Assembly: GCF_003346515.1 (NCBI RefSeq)
Contig: NZ_QQNA01000025.1
Coordinates: forward strand, 1 to 40,713
DNA length: 40,713 nucleotides
DNA from: Streptomyces corynorhini
Lineage (GTDB): Bacteria > Actinomycetota > Actinomycetes > Streptomycetales > Streptomycetaceae
Direction of reading: 5' to 3'
Shown: positions 31,662 to 38,811 of the stretch, one piece after another
How the letters are laid out: each line of letters starts with the position of its first letter
Position numbering within the stretch: the first letter of the stretch is position 1
Position numbers and translations under genes: made by a program
The notes under the pieces: generated by a model
The model's database searches: none
Told to the model about the DNA's origin: nothing
The model's input: only the letters and a program-made list of their open reading frames with translations

Positions 31662-32511
31662 CGGTCGCCTTCTGCTCCTTGACCCCTACGGGGACCCCCG
31701 CTGGACGTCCGAACCCTACCGGGGCGAGGAACAGCGCGAGCGCCGGGACCAGATACAGGAACCAGACGATGACCTGAACCACCGTCGGGTCCGGCTGGAA
31801 GTTGAACACGCCCTTGAGGAGCGTGCCGTACCAGCTGTCCGGCGGGATCGCCGAGCTGATGTCGAAAGCCGTGTGCGACAACCCGCCCACGAAGCCCGCC
31901 TCCTGGAGGTCGTGGACGCCGTACGCGAGCACGCCCGCCGCGACGACCACCAGCATCCCGCCGGTCCAGGTGAAGAACTTGGCCAGATTGATCCGCAGCG
32001 CGCCCCGGTAGAACAGCCAGCCCAGCACCACCGCGCTCGCCAGCCCCAGCAGCACCCCGATCAGCGGCGCGTGCGTGCCGTCCGAGGACGCCCGTACCGA
32101 GGCCCAGACGAACAGCGCCGTCTCCAGCCCCTCCCGGCCCACCGCCAGGAACGCCGTCGCGACCAGCGCCCCCGTACCCATCTGGAGCGCCGCGTCGAGC
32201 TTGGCGCCCAGCGCCGCCCGCAAGTGCCGTGCGGTACGGCGCATCCAGAAGACCATCCAGGTGACCAGGCCCACCGCGATGATCGACAGCGACCCGCCGA
32301 GCGCCTCCTGCGCCTCGAACGTCAGCTCCTGCGAGCCGTACTCCAGCCCGAAGCCGAACGCCAGCGCCAGCACGACCGCGACCCCGATACCGATCCAGAT
32401 GGGGCGCAGCGCGTCCCGCCGCTCCGTCTTCACCAGGTACGCGATCAGGATGCAGACGACGAGACTGGCCTCAAGGCCCTCGCGCAGGCCGATCAGATAG
32501 TTTCCGAACAC
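31531..32511 (-). CDS. efeU: Iron permease EfeU (FTR1 family)
   Basis: A 326-residue membrane protein. Both iron-binding motifs are present: REGLE at residues 10-14 (helix 1) and REGLE at 126-130 (helix 4). Seven hydrophobic helices can be counted, ending with VIVWFLYLVPALALFLAP. The last 50 residues form a hydrophilic tail (VKEQKATDEQAGKSDSGSGG onwards) that is read from the same DNA as the signal peptide of the downstream lipoprotein. In EfeUOB, EfeU moves the iron across the membrane with help from EfeO and EfeB. It starts 48 bases after efeB. Confidence 0.93.
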   Translation of the reverse strand: MFGNYLIGLREGLEASLVVCILIAYLVKTERRDALRPIWIGIGVAVVLALAFGFGLEYGSQELTFEAQEALGGSLSIIAVGLVTWMVFWMRRTARHLRAALGAKLDAALQMGTGALVATAFLAVGREGLETALFVWASVRASSDGTHAPLIGVLLGLASAVVLGWLFYRGALRINLAKFFTWTGGMLVVVAAGVLAYGVHDLQEAGFVGGLSHTAFDISSAIPPDSWYGTLLKGVFNFQPDPTVVQVIVWFLYLVPALALFLAPVGFGRPAGVPVGVKEQKATDEQAGKSDSGSGGARDGDGAVADGERMRDGARGVGGASGGGPE

Positions 32512-32558
32512 GTCCGGAACTCCTTACGAAACGTAGCTTGTGAAGCCTGTGAAGCGGG

Positions 32559-33935
32559 TCAGGAGAGCAGCGTCCGGCCCCACCAGTCGCCCTTGTCCCG
32601 GACGCCCGGCGGGATCGCGAAGACCGCTGAACCCACGTGCTGGATGTATTCGCCCAGCGCGTCCGAGCGCGCCAGGGACCGCTGTACGGGGATGAAGGCG
32701 TCCCGGATGTCGCGCTGGTACGCCAGGAAGAACAGCCCCGCGTCGAGCCGGCCGAGACCGTCCGTGCCGTCGGTGAACGAGTAGCCGCGGCGCAGCATCC
32801 GCACCCCGTGGTGAGCATCGGGATGGGCCAGGCGCACATGCGAAGTCGGCAGCATCGCCTTGAGGTTGGGCTTGTCGTGCTCGCGCGCCCTGCCGACCGC
32901 CGCGCCCTCGCCCTTGTCCCGGCCGAAGACGTCCTCCTGCTCCTGGAGCGAGGTGCGGTCCCAGCTCTCGATCCGCATGGAGATCCGGCGGGCGACCAGG
33001 TACGAGCCACCGGCCATCCACTCCGCGCCGTCCTTCGCCGCCGCCCAGACGTACCGGTCCAGCGCGTCGGACTCGGTACCGGCGATATTGCTGGTGCCGT
33101 CCTTGAAACCGAAGAGGTTACGGGGGGTCTGGGCGCCCGGGGTGGTCGAGGACGTCTTGCCGAAGCCGAGCTGCGACCAGCGCACCGCGACCTTCCCGAA
33201 GCCGATCCTGGCGAGGTTGCGGATCGCGTGCACGGCGACCTGTGGATCGTCCGCGCACGCCTGCACGCACAGATCGCCGCCGCCGCGGGCCGGATCGAGG
33301 CTGTCGCCGGGGAACTTCGGCAGGTCGGCCAGGGCCGCCGGGCGACGCGACGCCAGCCCGAACCGGTCCCCGCCGCTCCTGCCGCCGCTCGTACCGTCGC
33401 TCCTGCCGTCACTCCTGCCGCCGTTCGTACCGCCGTTCGTACCGCCGCTCTTGACGCCGTTCGTACCGCCGTTCTGGGTGAACAGCCCGGGACCGAACCC
33501 GACGGTCAGCGTCAGCCGGGACGGCGGCAGGCCCAGCGCCTCGCCCGTGTCGTCGGGCGGCGCCTCGGGCAGCCCGCCGTACGCGCCGTCGCCGACCGCG
33601 TGCCCGGCCGTCATCCGCTCGGCGGCCCGCGTCCAGTCCTTGAGGAGCTGGATCAACTCCGTACGGTCGTCCGTCGTCACGTCGAACGCGGCGAAGTGCA
33701 GCCGGTCCTGCACGGGCGTGGCGATCCCCGCCTGGTGGGCGCCGTGGAAGGCCACCGCCGCGCCGCTGTCCGAGGCCCGCGCCGTGGTGTCCCCGTCGCG
33801 CAGGGCCGCCGCCGCGCCGCCGGCCGCCGCAGCGCCGAGCGCGAGCCCCGCCCCGCCCCAGCCGAGCAGGGCGCGGCGGGAGGGCGCGGGGTTCTCGTCC
33901 GCCGCGCCCCGTTCCGTCGATTCGTCTTCGCGCAT
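32559..33935 (-). CDS. efeB: Deferrochelatase/DyP-type peroxidase EfeB
   Basis: A 458-residue Tat-exported heme peroxidase. SRRALLGWGG with two arginines at 20-21 and the following hydrophobic stretch make the Tat signal. The DyP hallmark GFKDG is present, and the proximal heme ligand is likely the His in the HPDAHHGVRMLRRGYSF region. Residues about 152-191 are an inserted run of Asn/Gly/Ser repeats (NGGTNG-, RSDG-type), absent from standard EfeB. EfeB oxidises ferrous iron or takes iron from heme and hands it to the permease. Start ATG 33935 is the one that gives the Tat signal; it is 20 bases after efeO. Confidence 0.93.
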   Translation of the reverse strand: MREDESTERGAADENPAPSRRALLGWGGAGLALGAAAAGGAAAALRDGDTTARASDSGAAVAFHGAHQAGIATPVQDRLHFAAFDVTTDDRTELIQLLKDWTRAAERMTAGHAVGDGAYGGLPEAPPDDTGEALGLPPSRLTLTVGFGPGLFTQNGGTNGVKSGGTNGGTNGGRSDGRSDGTSGGRSGGDRFGLASRRPAALADLPKFPGDSLDPARGGGDLCVQACADDPQVAVHAIRNLARIGFGKVAVRWSQLGFGKTSSTTPGAQTPRNLFGFKDGTSNIAGTESDALDRYVWAAAKDGAEWMAGGSYLVARRISMRIESWDRTSLQEQEDVFGRDKGEGAAVGRAREHDKPNLKAMLPTSHVRLAHPDAHHGVRMLRRGYSFTDGTDGLGRLDAGLFFLAYQRDIRDAFIPVQRSLARSDALGEYIQHVGSAVFAIPPGVRDKGDWWGRTLLS

Positions 33936-33955
33936 CGCTGCCTGACCCGCTCGTC

Positions 33956-35110
33956 CTACTTGACCACGGCGGCGGCGAGCTTGGACAGCGGCTCGGCCAG
34001 TGCGTTGACGCCGTCCGACAGCTCCTTGCGCTGCGCCTTGGTGACCTTCTCGTACGAGGTGAACTCGTAGGAGTCCGCGCCGTCGCGGTACTTGTCGAGC
34101 AGCTTGTTCAACGTGGCGAACTGCTTGTCCAGTTCGGTCACCAGCGCCGCGTCGTTCTTCTCCGCGACCGGCTTGAGCAGCTCGTACGACTTCTGCGCGC
34201 CCTCGACGTTGGCCTTGAAGTCGACCAGGTCGGTGTGGCTGTAGCGCTCCTCCTCGCCGGTGACCTTGCCCGAGGCGACCTCGTCGAGCAGCTCCTTGGC
34301 GCCGTTGGCCATCGAGGTCGGGGTGATCTCCGCCTTGCCGACCCGCTTCTGCCAGTCGAGGAGATCCTTGTCCAGCTCGTCGGCGAGGGACGTGGCGTCC
34401 GCGCCGAGCGTGCCGTCCTGCCACAGCTCCTTCTCCAGCCGGTGCCAGCCGGTCCACTTCTGGCCGTCCTCCAGGCCGTCCGCGCGGGTGTCGACCTTCG
34501 GGTCGATGTCGCCGAACGACTCGGCGACCGGCTCGGTGCGCTCCCAGCCGATGCGCGAGGGCGCGTACGCCTTCTTGGCCGCCGCCAGATCACCGGCGCG
34601 CACGGCGTCCGTGAAGACCTTCACCTTCGGCAGCGTCTCGTCCGCCTGCTCCTGGACGTAGGTGCGGTACGCGGCGACGGCGGCGTCCATCTCCGGGCTG
34701 CGCTTGGCCGCCGTACCGCCGGTGACGGTGACCTTCTGGCGGATGCCGCTGCCCTTCATGCCGGGCTTGCAGGCGATCTCGTAGCTGCCCGCCTTGACCT
34801 CGGCGGTCACCTTGGCCTTCGTACCCGGGCCGATGTTCTCGCGCTCGGTGACGATCCGGTCGTCGGGGAAGAGGAGATAGACCTCGGTGACCTTCGAGCC
34901 CTTGTTCTCGATGGCCAGCTCCACATGGCCCGCGGGGAACGCGTTCTTCGACACCTCGCAGGAGTCGTCCCCCGCCGTCACCTGGACGGCGCTGCCGCCG
35001 GCCTTGGAGTCGCTCTTCGCCGTGCAGCCGGTGACGGCTGTCAGCGCGGCCACCGTGACGGCGGCGGTGACGACGGAGAGACGGGCGGGTCCGGGACGGA
35101 CGGGTCGCAT
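33956..35110 (-). CDS. efeO: EfeO iron-binding lipoprotein
   Basis: A 384-residue lipoprotein. ATG 35110 was chosen because it opens the signal peptide directly; an upstream in-frame start adds 14 hydrophilic residues. The lipobox is near Cys29 (AVTGC). Residues about 42-130 are a cupredoxin-like domain with Cys51 and Cys114. The rest is the M75 (imelysin-like) helical domain with the HxxE metal motif at His223 and Glu226 (WHRLEKE). EfeO binds iron and passes it to EfeU. It is the first gene of the efe operon, preceded by an iron box. Confidence 0.93.
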   Translation of the reverse strand: MRPVRPGPARLSVVTAAVTVAALTAVTGCTAKSDSKAGGSAVQVTAGDDSCEVSKNAFPAGHVELAIENKGSKVTEVYLLFPDDRIVTERENIGPGTKAKVTAEVKAGSYEIACKPGMKGSGIRQKVTVTGGTAAKRSPEMDAAVAAYRTYVQEQADETLPKVKVFTDAVRAGDLAAAKKAYAPSRIGWERTEPVAESFGDIDPKVDTRADGLEDGQKWTGWHRLEKELWQDGTLGADATSLADELDKDLLDWQKRVGKAEITPTSMANGAKELLDEVASGKVTGEEERYSHTDLVDFKANVEGAQKSYELLKPVAEKNDAALVTELDKQFATLNKLLDKYRDGADSYEFTSYEKVTKAQRKELSDGVNALAEPLSKLAAAVVK

Positions 35111-35179
35111 ACGGGACTCCACGATGGAAGGAAACGGCGAGAAGACGGACATGGCGGGGAAGCGAACCGGCCCAACTTA

Positions 35180-35197
35180 ACTGAGGCTTACCTCAGT
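35180..35197. promoter_or_regulatory. IdeR/DmdR-like iron box upstream of efeO
   Basis: ACTGAGG at 35180-35186 and CCTCAGT at 35191-35197 are exact reverse complements with a CTTA centre. The position is 70-87 bases upstream of the efeO start. GAGGCTTACCTCA is close to the actinobacterial iron-box core (TTAGGTTAGGCTAACCTAA). An iron-dependent repressor (DmdR1/IdeR) is the likely ligand. Confidence 0.72.
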
Positions 35198-35255
35198 AAT
35201 ATCCGTCCGTCCAGTGATTCAGCTCTCAATTCGCCCTCCGGGCCGCCTCAGGACA

Positions 35256-35273
35256 CGGCCCGGACACGGGCCG
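35256..35273. terminator. Weak hairpin between hmuV and efeO
   Basis: CGGCCCG and CGGGCCG form a 7-bp stem over GACA, 46 bases after the hmuV stop (minus strand). It is a weak candidate end for the hmu transcript. Confidence 0.4.
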
Positions 35274-35318
35274 GTCACAGCACCTCCCGGACCGGGCCAC
35301 GACCAGGTAAGGCGCAGG

Positions 35319-36227
35319 TCAAGAGAGCCGTTTCGGCACCACCAGCGGAACACCCGTGCGGGGGTGCGGGAAGACCTCGACGGGCTGCCGGTAGACCCGG
35401 CTCAGCAACGCGTCGCGGAAGACTTCGGCGGGCGGCCCCTCGGCCGCGATCCGGCCGTCGTGCAGTACGGCCGTACGGTCCGCGTGGGCCGCCGCGAGCC
35501 CCAGATCGTGCAGCACGATCACGACCGCGTCGCCCGCCCGCGCCCGCTCCCGGCAGATCCGCAGCACCAACTCCTGGTGGCGCAGGTCCAGCGCGGCGGT
35601 CGGCTCGTCGAGCAGCAGCAGCGGGGCGCGCTGCGCCAGCACCCTGGCGAGCGCCACCCGGGCGCGCTCGCCGCCGGAGAGCGCGGAGAAGGGGCGCGGC
35701 GCGAACGCGGTGACCTCGGTGGCCGCCATCGCCTCGGCGACGGCCGCCCCGTCCTCGTCCTCCAGCGCCGTCCCGGCCCACGGCGCCCGTCCCATCCGTA
35801 CGACGTCCTCGACCGGGAACGGGAAGGACAGCGTCGCGGCCTGCGGCAGCACGGAGCGGCGCAGGGCGAGTTCGGGCGCCGACCACGCGTCGACGGGCCG
35901 CCCGCCGATCCGTACCTCGCCCTGGTCGGGCCGTAGATCGGCGGCGAGCGCGGCCAGCAGCGTCGACTTCCCGGCGCCGTTCGGGCCGACGAGCGCGAGC
36001 ACCTCACCGGCGCGCGCGGTCAGATCGATCCCGCCGAGCACCTCGCGCCCGCCGAGCCGCACACCGAGGCCGTGGGCCTCGGCGACGGGGCAGCCGGGGG
36101 AGACGGGAGGAGGGAGGGCGCGCGAGCGCGCGGCGAACAGACCTCTGAGGCTCGCGGCCCTGGTACGGCTCATGCCCATCCATCCTGGTCGCGGGTTCAT
36201 GCCCAACCACCCTGCTCGCCGGTTCAT
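35319..36227 (-). CDS. hmuV: Heme ABC transporter ATPase HmuV
   Basis: A 302-residue ABC ATPase: Walker A GPNGAGKST, Q-loop near VLPQAATLSF, signature LSGGERARVALARVL, Walker B LLLLDEPTAALD and the H-loop VLHDLGLAA. It matches the FecE/HmuV type used for heme and siderophores. Three 9-residue repeats beginning with Met (MNRRAGWLG, MNPRPGWMG, MSRTRAAS) precede the conserved domain. ATG 36227 overlaps the hmuU stop by four bases (ATGA), so I take it as the start, but ATGs at 36200 and 36173 are also in frame. Confidence 0.92.
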   Translation of the reverse strand: MNRRAGWLGMNPRPGWMGMSRTRAASLRGLFAARSRALPPPVSPGCPVAEAHGLGVRLGGREVLGGIDLTARAGEVLALVGPNGAGKSTLLAALAADLRPDQGEVRIGGRPVDAWSAPELALRRSVLPQAATLSFPFPVEDVVRMGRAPWAGTALEDEDGAAVAEAMAATEVTAFAPRPFSALSGGERARVALARVLAQRAPLLLLDEPTAALDLRHQELVLRICRERARAGDAVVIVLHDLGLAAAHADRTAVLHDGRIAAEGPPAEVFRDALLSRVYRQPVEVFPHPRTGVPLVVPKRLS

Positions 36228-36242
36228 GCCCAACCACCCTGC
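36171..36242. repeat. 27-bp tandem repeat at the hmuU-hmuV junction
   Basis: Three near-identical copies, each starting CATGCCCA on the plus strand, begin at 36171, 36198 and 36225. On the coding strand each supplies an in-frame ATG for hmuV. The right copy overlaps the hmuU stop codon. Confidence 0.9.
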
Positions 36243-37516
36243 CTACGCCGCGTCCTGCGCAGCAGCCAGAAGAAGAACGGACTCCCGAACAGGGCCGTCA
36301 GCACCCCGAGCGGCAGCTCCGCGGGGGCCGCCACCGTGCGGGCCGCCAGATCGCCCGCGAGCAGCACCACCGCGCCGCCCAGCGCGCTGCCCGGCACCAG
36401 GAAGCGGTGGCCGGGGCCGTTCGCCATCCGCAGCAGATGCGGTACCAGCAGCCCGACGAAGGAGATGATCCCCGCCACCGCGACCGCCGCCGCCGTGAGC
36501 AGCGCCACCACCAGGACGAGGACGATACGCAGCCGCTCCACGTCCACGCCCAGGTGCCTGGCGGGCCGTTCGCCGAGCGCCAGCAGGTCCAGTCTCCGGG
36601 CGTAGAAGGGGGCGGCGACCAGCCCCGCCACCGCACACGGCAGCACCGCGAGCACCTTCGGCCAGGTCGCCTGCGCGAGTGAACCGAGCTGCCAGAAGGT
36701 GATCTGGGTGATCTGCGCGTTGTCGGCGAAGAAGATGAAGAGGCCGATCAGGGCCCCCGCGAACGCGTTGACCGCGATGCCGGTCAGGATCAGCGTCACC
36801 ACTTCCGTACGCCCGCCCGACCGGGACAGCGCGTACACCAGCAGGACGGTCCCCAGCCCGGCGACGAACGCGAAGACCGTCACCGTCCAGTTGCCGAACA
36901 GGGTCAGCCCCAGCCCGATCGCGGCCACGGCACCGGCCGCCGCGCCCGCCGAGATCCCGATGACGCCCGGCTCGGCGAGCGGATTGCCGAACACGCCCTG
37001 CATGAGCGCGCCCGCGCAGCCCAGCGAGGCGCCGACGAGCAGGGCGAGGACGACGCGGGGCAGCCGTACGTTCCACAGCACGCTCTCGCCGACCCGGTCC
37101 AGCGCCGCCCCGCCGAGACCGGCGCGGTGCTGGACGGAGGACAGCACGTCGCCGAGGGGGATGTGGTAGGCGCCGATGCCCGCGGAGAGCAGGCAGAGCA
37201 CGGCCAGCGCGCTGATCAGCCCGGCGGTCAGCAGCACGGTCCGGCCGGGGAGGCGCCGGGGGGCGGTCTTGTCGGCTGTCGCGGACGCTGTGGCTGTTGC
37301 GGACGTTGTGGCTGTTGTGGCTGTTGTGGCTGTTGTGGCTGTTGCGGCTGTTGTGGCGGCCTCGGCCGTCTTTGCCGCGTCAGCCGTCTCGGCGTTCTCG
37401 GCCGTCTCCGTCGCGTCAGCCCCTGCCGCGTCGTCTGTCCCTGCCCCTGTGCCTGCCCCTGTGCCTGTGCCTGCCGCTTTGCCTGTCCCGGTTTTCGGGA
37501 CGGGAGTTGTCGTCAC
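36224..37516 (-). CDS. hmuU: Heme ABC transporter permease HmuU (FecCD family)
   Basis: Up to 430 residues from GTG 37516, one base after the hmuT stop. The FecCD permease proper starts near residue 90 (LLTAGLISALAVLCLLSAGI) and shows NVRLPRVVLALLVGASLGCA, QGVFGNPLAEPGVIGISAGA and VGLLVPHLLRMANGPGHRF, all standard. The first 85 residues are a low-complexity Ala/Thr-rich extension coded by simple repeats; they may be a cytoplasmic tail or the true start may be further in. The permease pairs with HmuT and HmuV for heme (or siderophore) import. The heme assignment rests on the neighbouring HtaA-like gene. Confidence 0.9.
   Translation of the reverse strand: MTTTPVPKTGTGKAAGTGTGAGTGAGTDDAAGADATETAENAETADAAKTAEAATTAATATTATTATTATTSATATASATADKTAPRRLPGRTVLLTAGLISALAVLCLLSAGIGAYHIPLGDVLSSVQHRAGLGGAALDRVGESVLWNVRLPRVVLALLVGASLGCAGALMQGVFGNPLAEPGVIGISAGAAAGAVAAIGLGLTLFGNWTVTVFAFVAGLGTVLLVYALSRSGGRTEVVTLILTGIAVNAFAGALIGLFIFFADNAQITQITFWQLGSLAQATWPKVLAVLPCAVAGLVAAPFYARRLDLLALGERPARHLGVDVERLRIVLVLVVALLTAAAVAVAGIISFVGLLVPHLLRMANGPGHRFLVPGSALGGAVVLLAGDLAARTVAAPAELPLGVLTALFGSPFFFWLLRRTRRRQGGWA
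37277..37363. repeat. 9-bp simple repeat in the hmuU 5' region
   Basis: The plus strand shows successive TGTTGTGGC-type nonamers with some CGGACG variants. On the coding strand they give Ala-Thr-Thr-type tripeptides (residues about 51-80 of HmuU). Confidence 0.85.
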
Positions 37517-37517
37517 G

Positions 37518-38588
37518 TCACTTCCCGTTCCCGTACAGCTGCTCGACGATCGAGCGGAGCACCTCGTCCGTGCGCGGGCCGTAGTTCAGCAGCACCCCGT
37601 CCGCGTACGAGACGACCTTCCGGTCCATTCCGGCCGGTGTCTCGGCGACCCCGGGGATCTTCACCAGGCCGTCGATCCCGCCCACCGACTCCAGCCCCTT
37701 GGTCATCACCAGAATCGCGTCGGGCGCCGCCTTGACCAGGGCCTCGCTGGTGATGGGGGTGAAGTCCTTGGAGAGCCCCGACTCCTTCCCCGCGTCGACT
37801 GCGCCCGCCGCCTCCAGCAGCGAACTCGCCCCGGACCGGGCGCCGCCCAGCAGGTAGACGGCGGCCGACCCGCGCAGGTAGAGGAAGGCGACCCGGGGCC
37901 TCTTGCCCGCCTCTGGCTCGGGAATGTCCTTCTGTACGGCGGCGATCCGGTCCTCCGTACGCCGCCGCAGCTCGTCGCCCGCCGCCTTGACGCCCAGCAT
38001 GGCGGCGACCGTGTCGATCCGCTTCCCGACGTCGGCGAGGCTCTTCGCCGGTTCCACCACGACGAGGGGGATGCCCGCGTCACGGATCTGGCCGATGGCC
38101 TCGGCCGGTCCCGTGGTGGTGTCCGCGATGACGAGCGTCGGCCTGAGCGAGAGCACGCCCTCGGCGGAGACGTCGTGGGCGCGGGTGATGACCGGCAACT
38201 TCTCGGCCTGCTCGAACGTGGCGGTGATGTCGCGCGCCACCACCTGCTTCCCGAGACCGAGCGTGAAGACGATCTCGCTCAGCGATCCGGTGAGCGGCAC
38301 GACGCGGTCGGCAGAGGTGACGGTGACCTTCCGGCCGTCCGCCGAGGCGACGGTGGCCGGCAACTCGGGCTTCGGGACGGCCGCCAGCGGCTCCACCCGG
38401 TCGGCGCCCGCGCCGCTGGCGGCTCCGGCCCGCTTGTCCTGATGCGTCCGTTCCGCGTCCGTGCCGCCTCCGCCGCTGCCCCCGCCCCCGTCCCCGCCTC
38501 CGCCTCCGCAGCCGGAGGCGGTCAGGGTGAGGGCGAGTACGGAGAGGAGCGCACCCGCCAGACGTGATCCGCGCACGGAGCGCACCAT
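37518..38588 (-). CDS. hmuT: Heme-binding lipoprotein HmuT (ABC substrate-binding)
   Basis: A 356-residue lipoprotein: lipobox LTASGC with Cys27, then a Gly-rich linker with about 15 glycines. The class III (FecB/TroA-like) binding domain follows: VVPLTGSLSEIVFTLGLGKQ, SLRPTLVIADTTTGPAEAI, FTPITSEALVKAAPDAILVM and KVVSYADGVLLNYG. In Corynebacterium HmuT binds heme through conserved His/Tyr residues; I cannot assign these here with certainty. It is the first gene of hmuTUV and is preceded by an iron box. Confidence 0.9.
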   Translation of the reverse strand: MVRSVRGSRLAGALLSVLALTLTASGCGGGGGDGGGGSGGGGTDAERTHQDKRAGAASGAGADRVEPLAAVPKPELPATVASADGRKVTVTSADRVVPLTGSLSEIVFTLGLGKQVVARDITATFEQAEKLPVITRAHDVSAEGVLSLRPTLVIADTTTGPAEAIGQIRDAGIPLVVVEPAKSLADVGKRIDTVAAMLGVKAAGDELRRRTEDRIAAVQKDIPEPEAGKRPRVAFLYLRGSAAVYLLGGARSGASSLLEAAGAVDAGKESGLSKDFTPITSEALVKAAPDAILVMTKGLESVGGIDGLVKIPGVAETPAGMDRKVVSYADGVLLNYGPRTDEVLRSIVEQLYGNGK

Positions 38589-38639
38589 CCTGTTCTGTTT
38601 CCAGTGCCGGAGGGGGTTCCAGCAGGGGACGGATGTAGC

Positions 38640-38658
38640 TTAGGTTAGCCTTACCTCG
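38640..38658. promoter_or_regulatory. IdeR/DmdR-like iron box between hmuT and htaA
   Basis: TTAGGTTAGCCTTACCTCG matches the 19-bp consensus TTAGGTTAGGCTAACCTAA at most positions. It lies 52 bases upstream of hmuT and 154 bases upstream of the divergent HtaA-like gene, so one repressor site may serve both directions. Confidence 0.82.
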
Positions 38659-38811
38659 CTTTCCAGGCCCGGGGGGTCTTTTCGGATTCCCGTTTTCCCT
38701 GCGTCGCTGTTTTGCCGCATCGCCGCATCGCCGCATCGCTGTTTCGCCGATACGTCGTTTCGTCGTTTCGGCCGGGCGCGTTCAGACGTACACACCGTGG
38801 GAGTGACTTTC

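Noticed and set aside
30937..32784. 615-codon plus-strand frame opposite the lipoprotein and efeU
   Set aside because: The minus strand has lipobox and REGLE motifs and a clear operon. The plus frame is a composition artefact.
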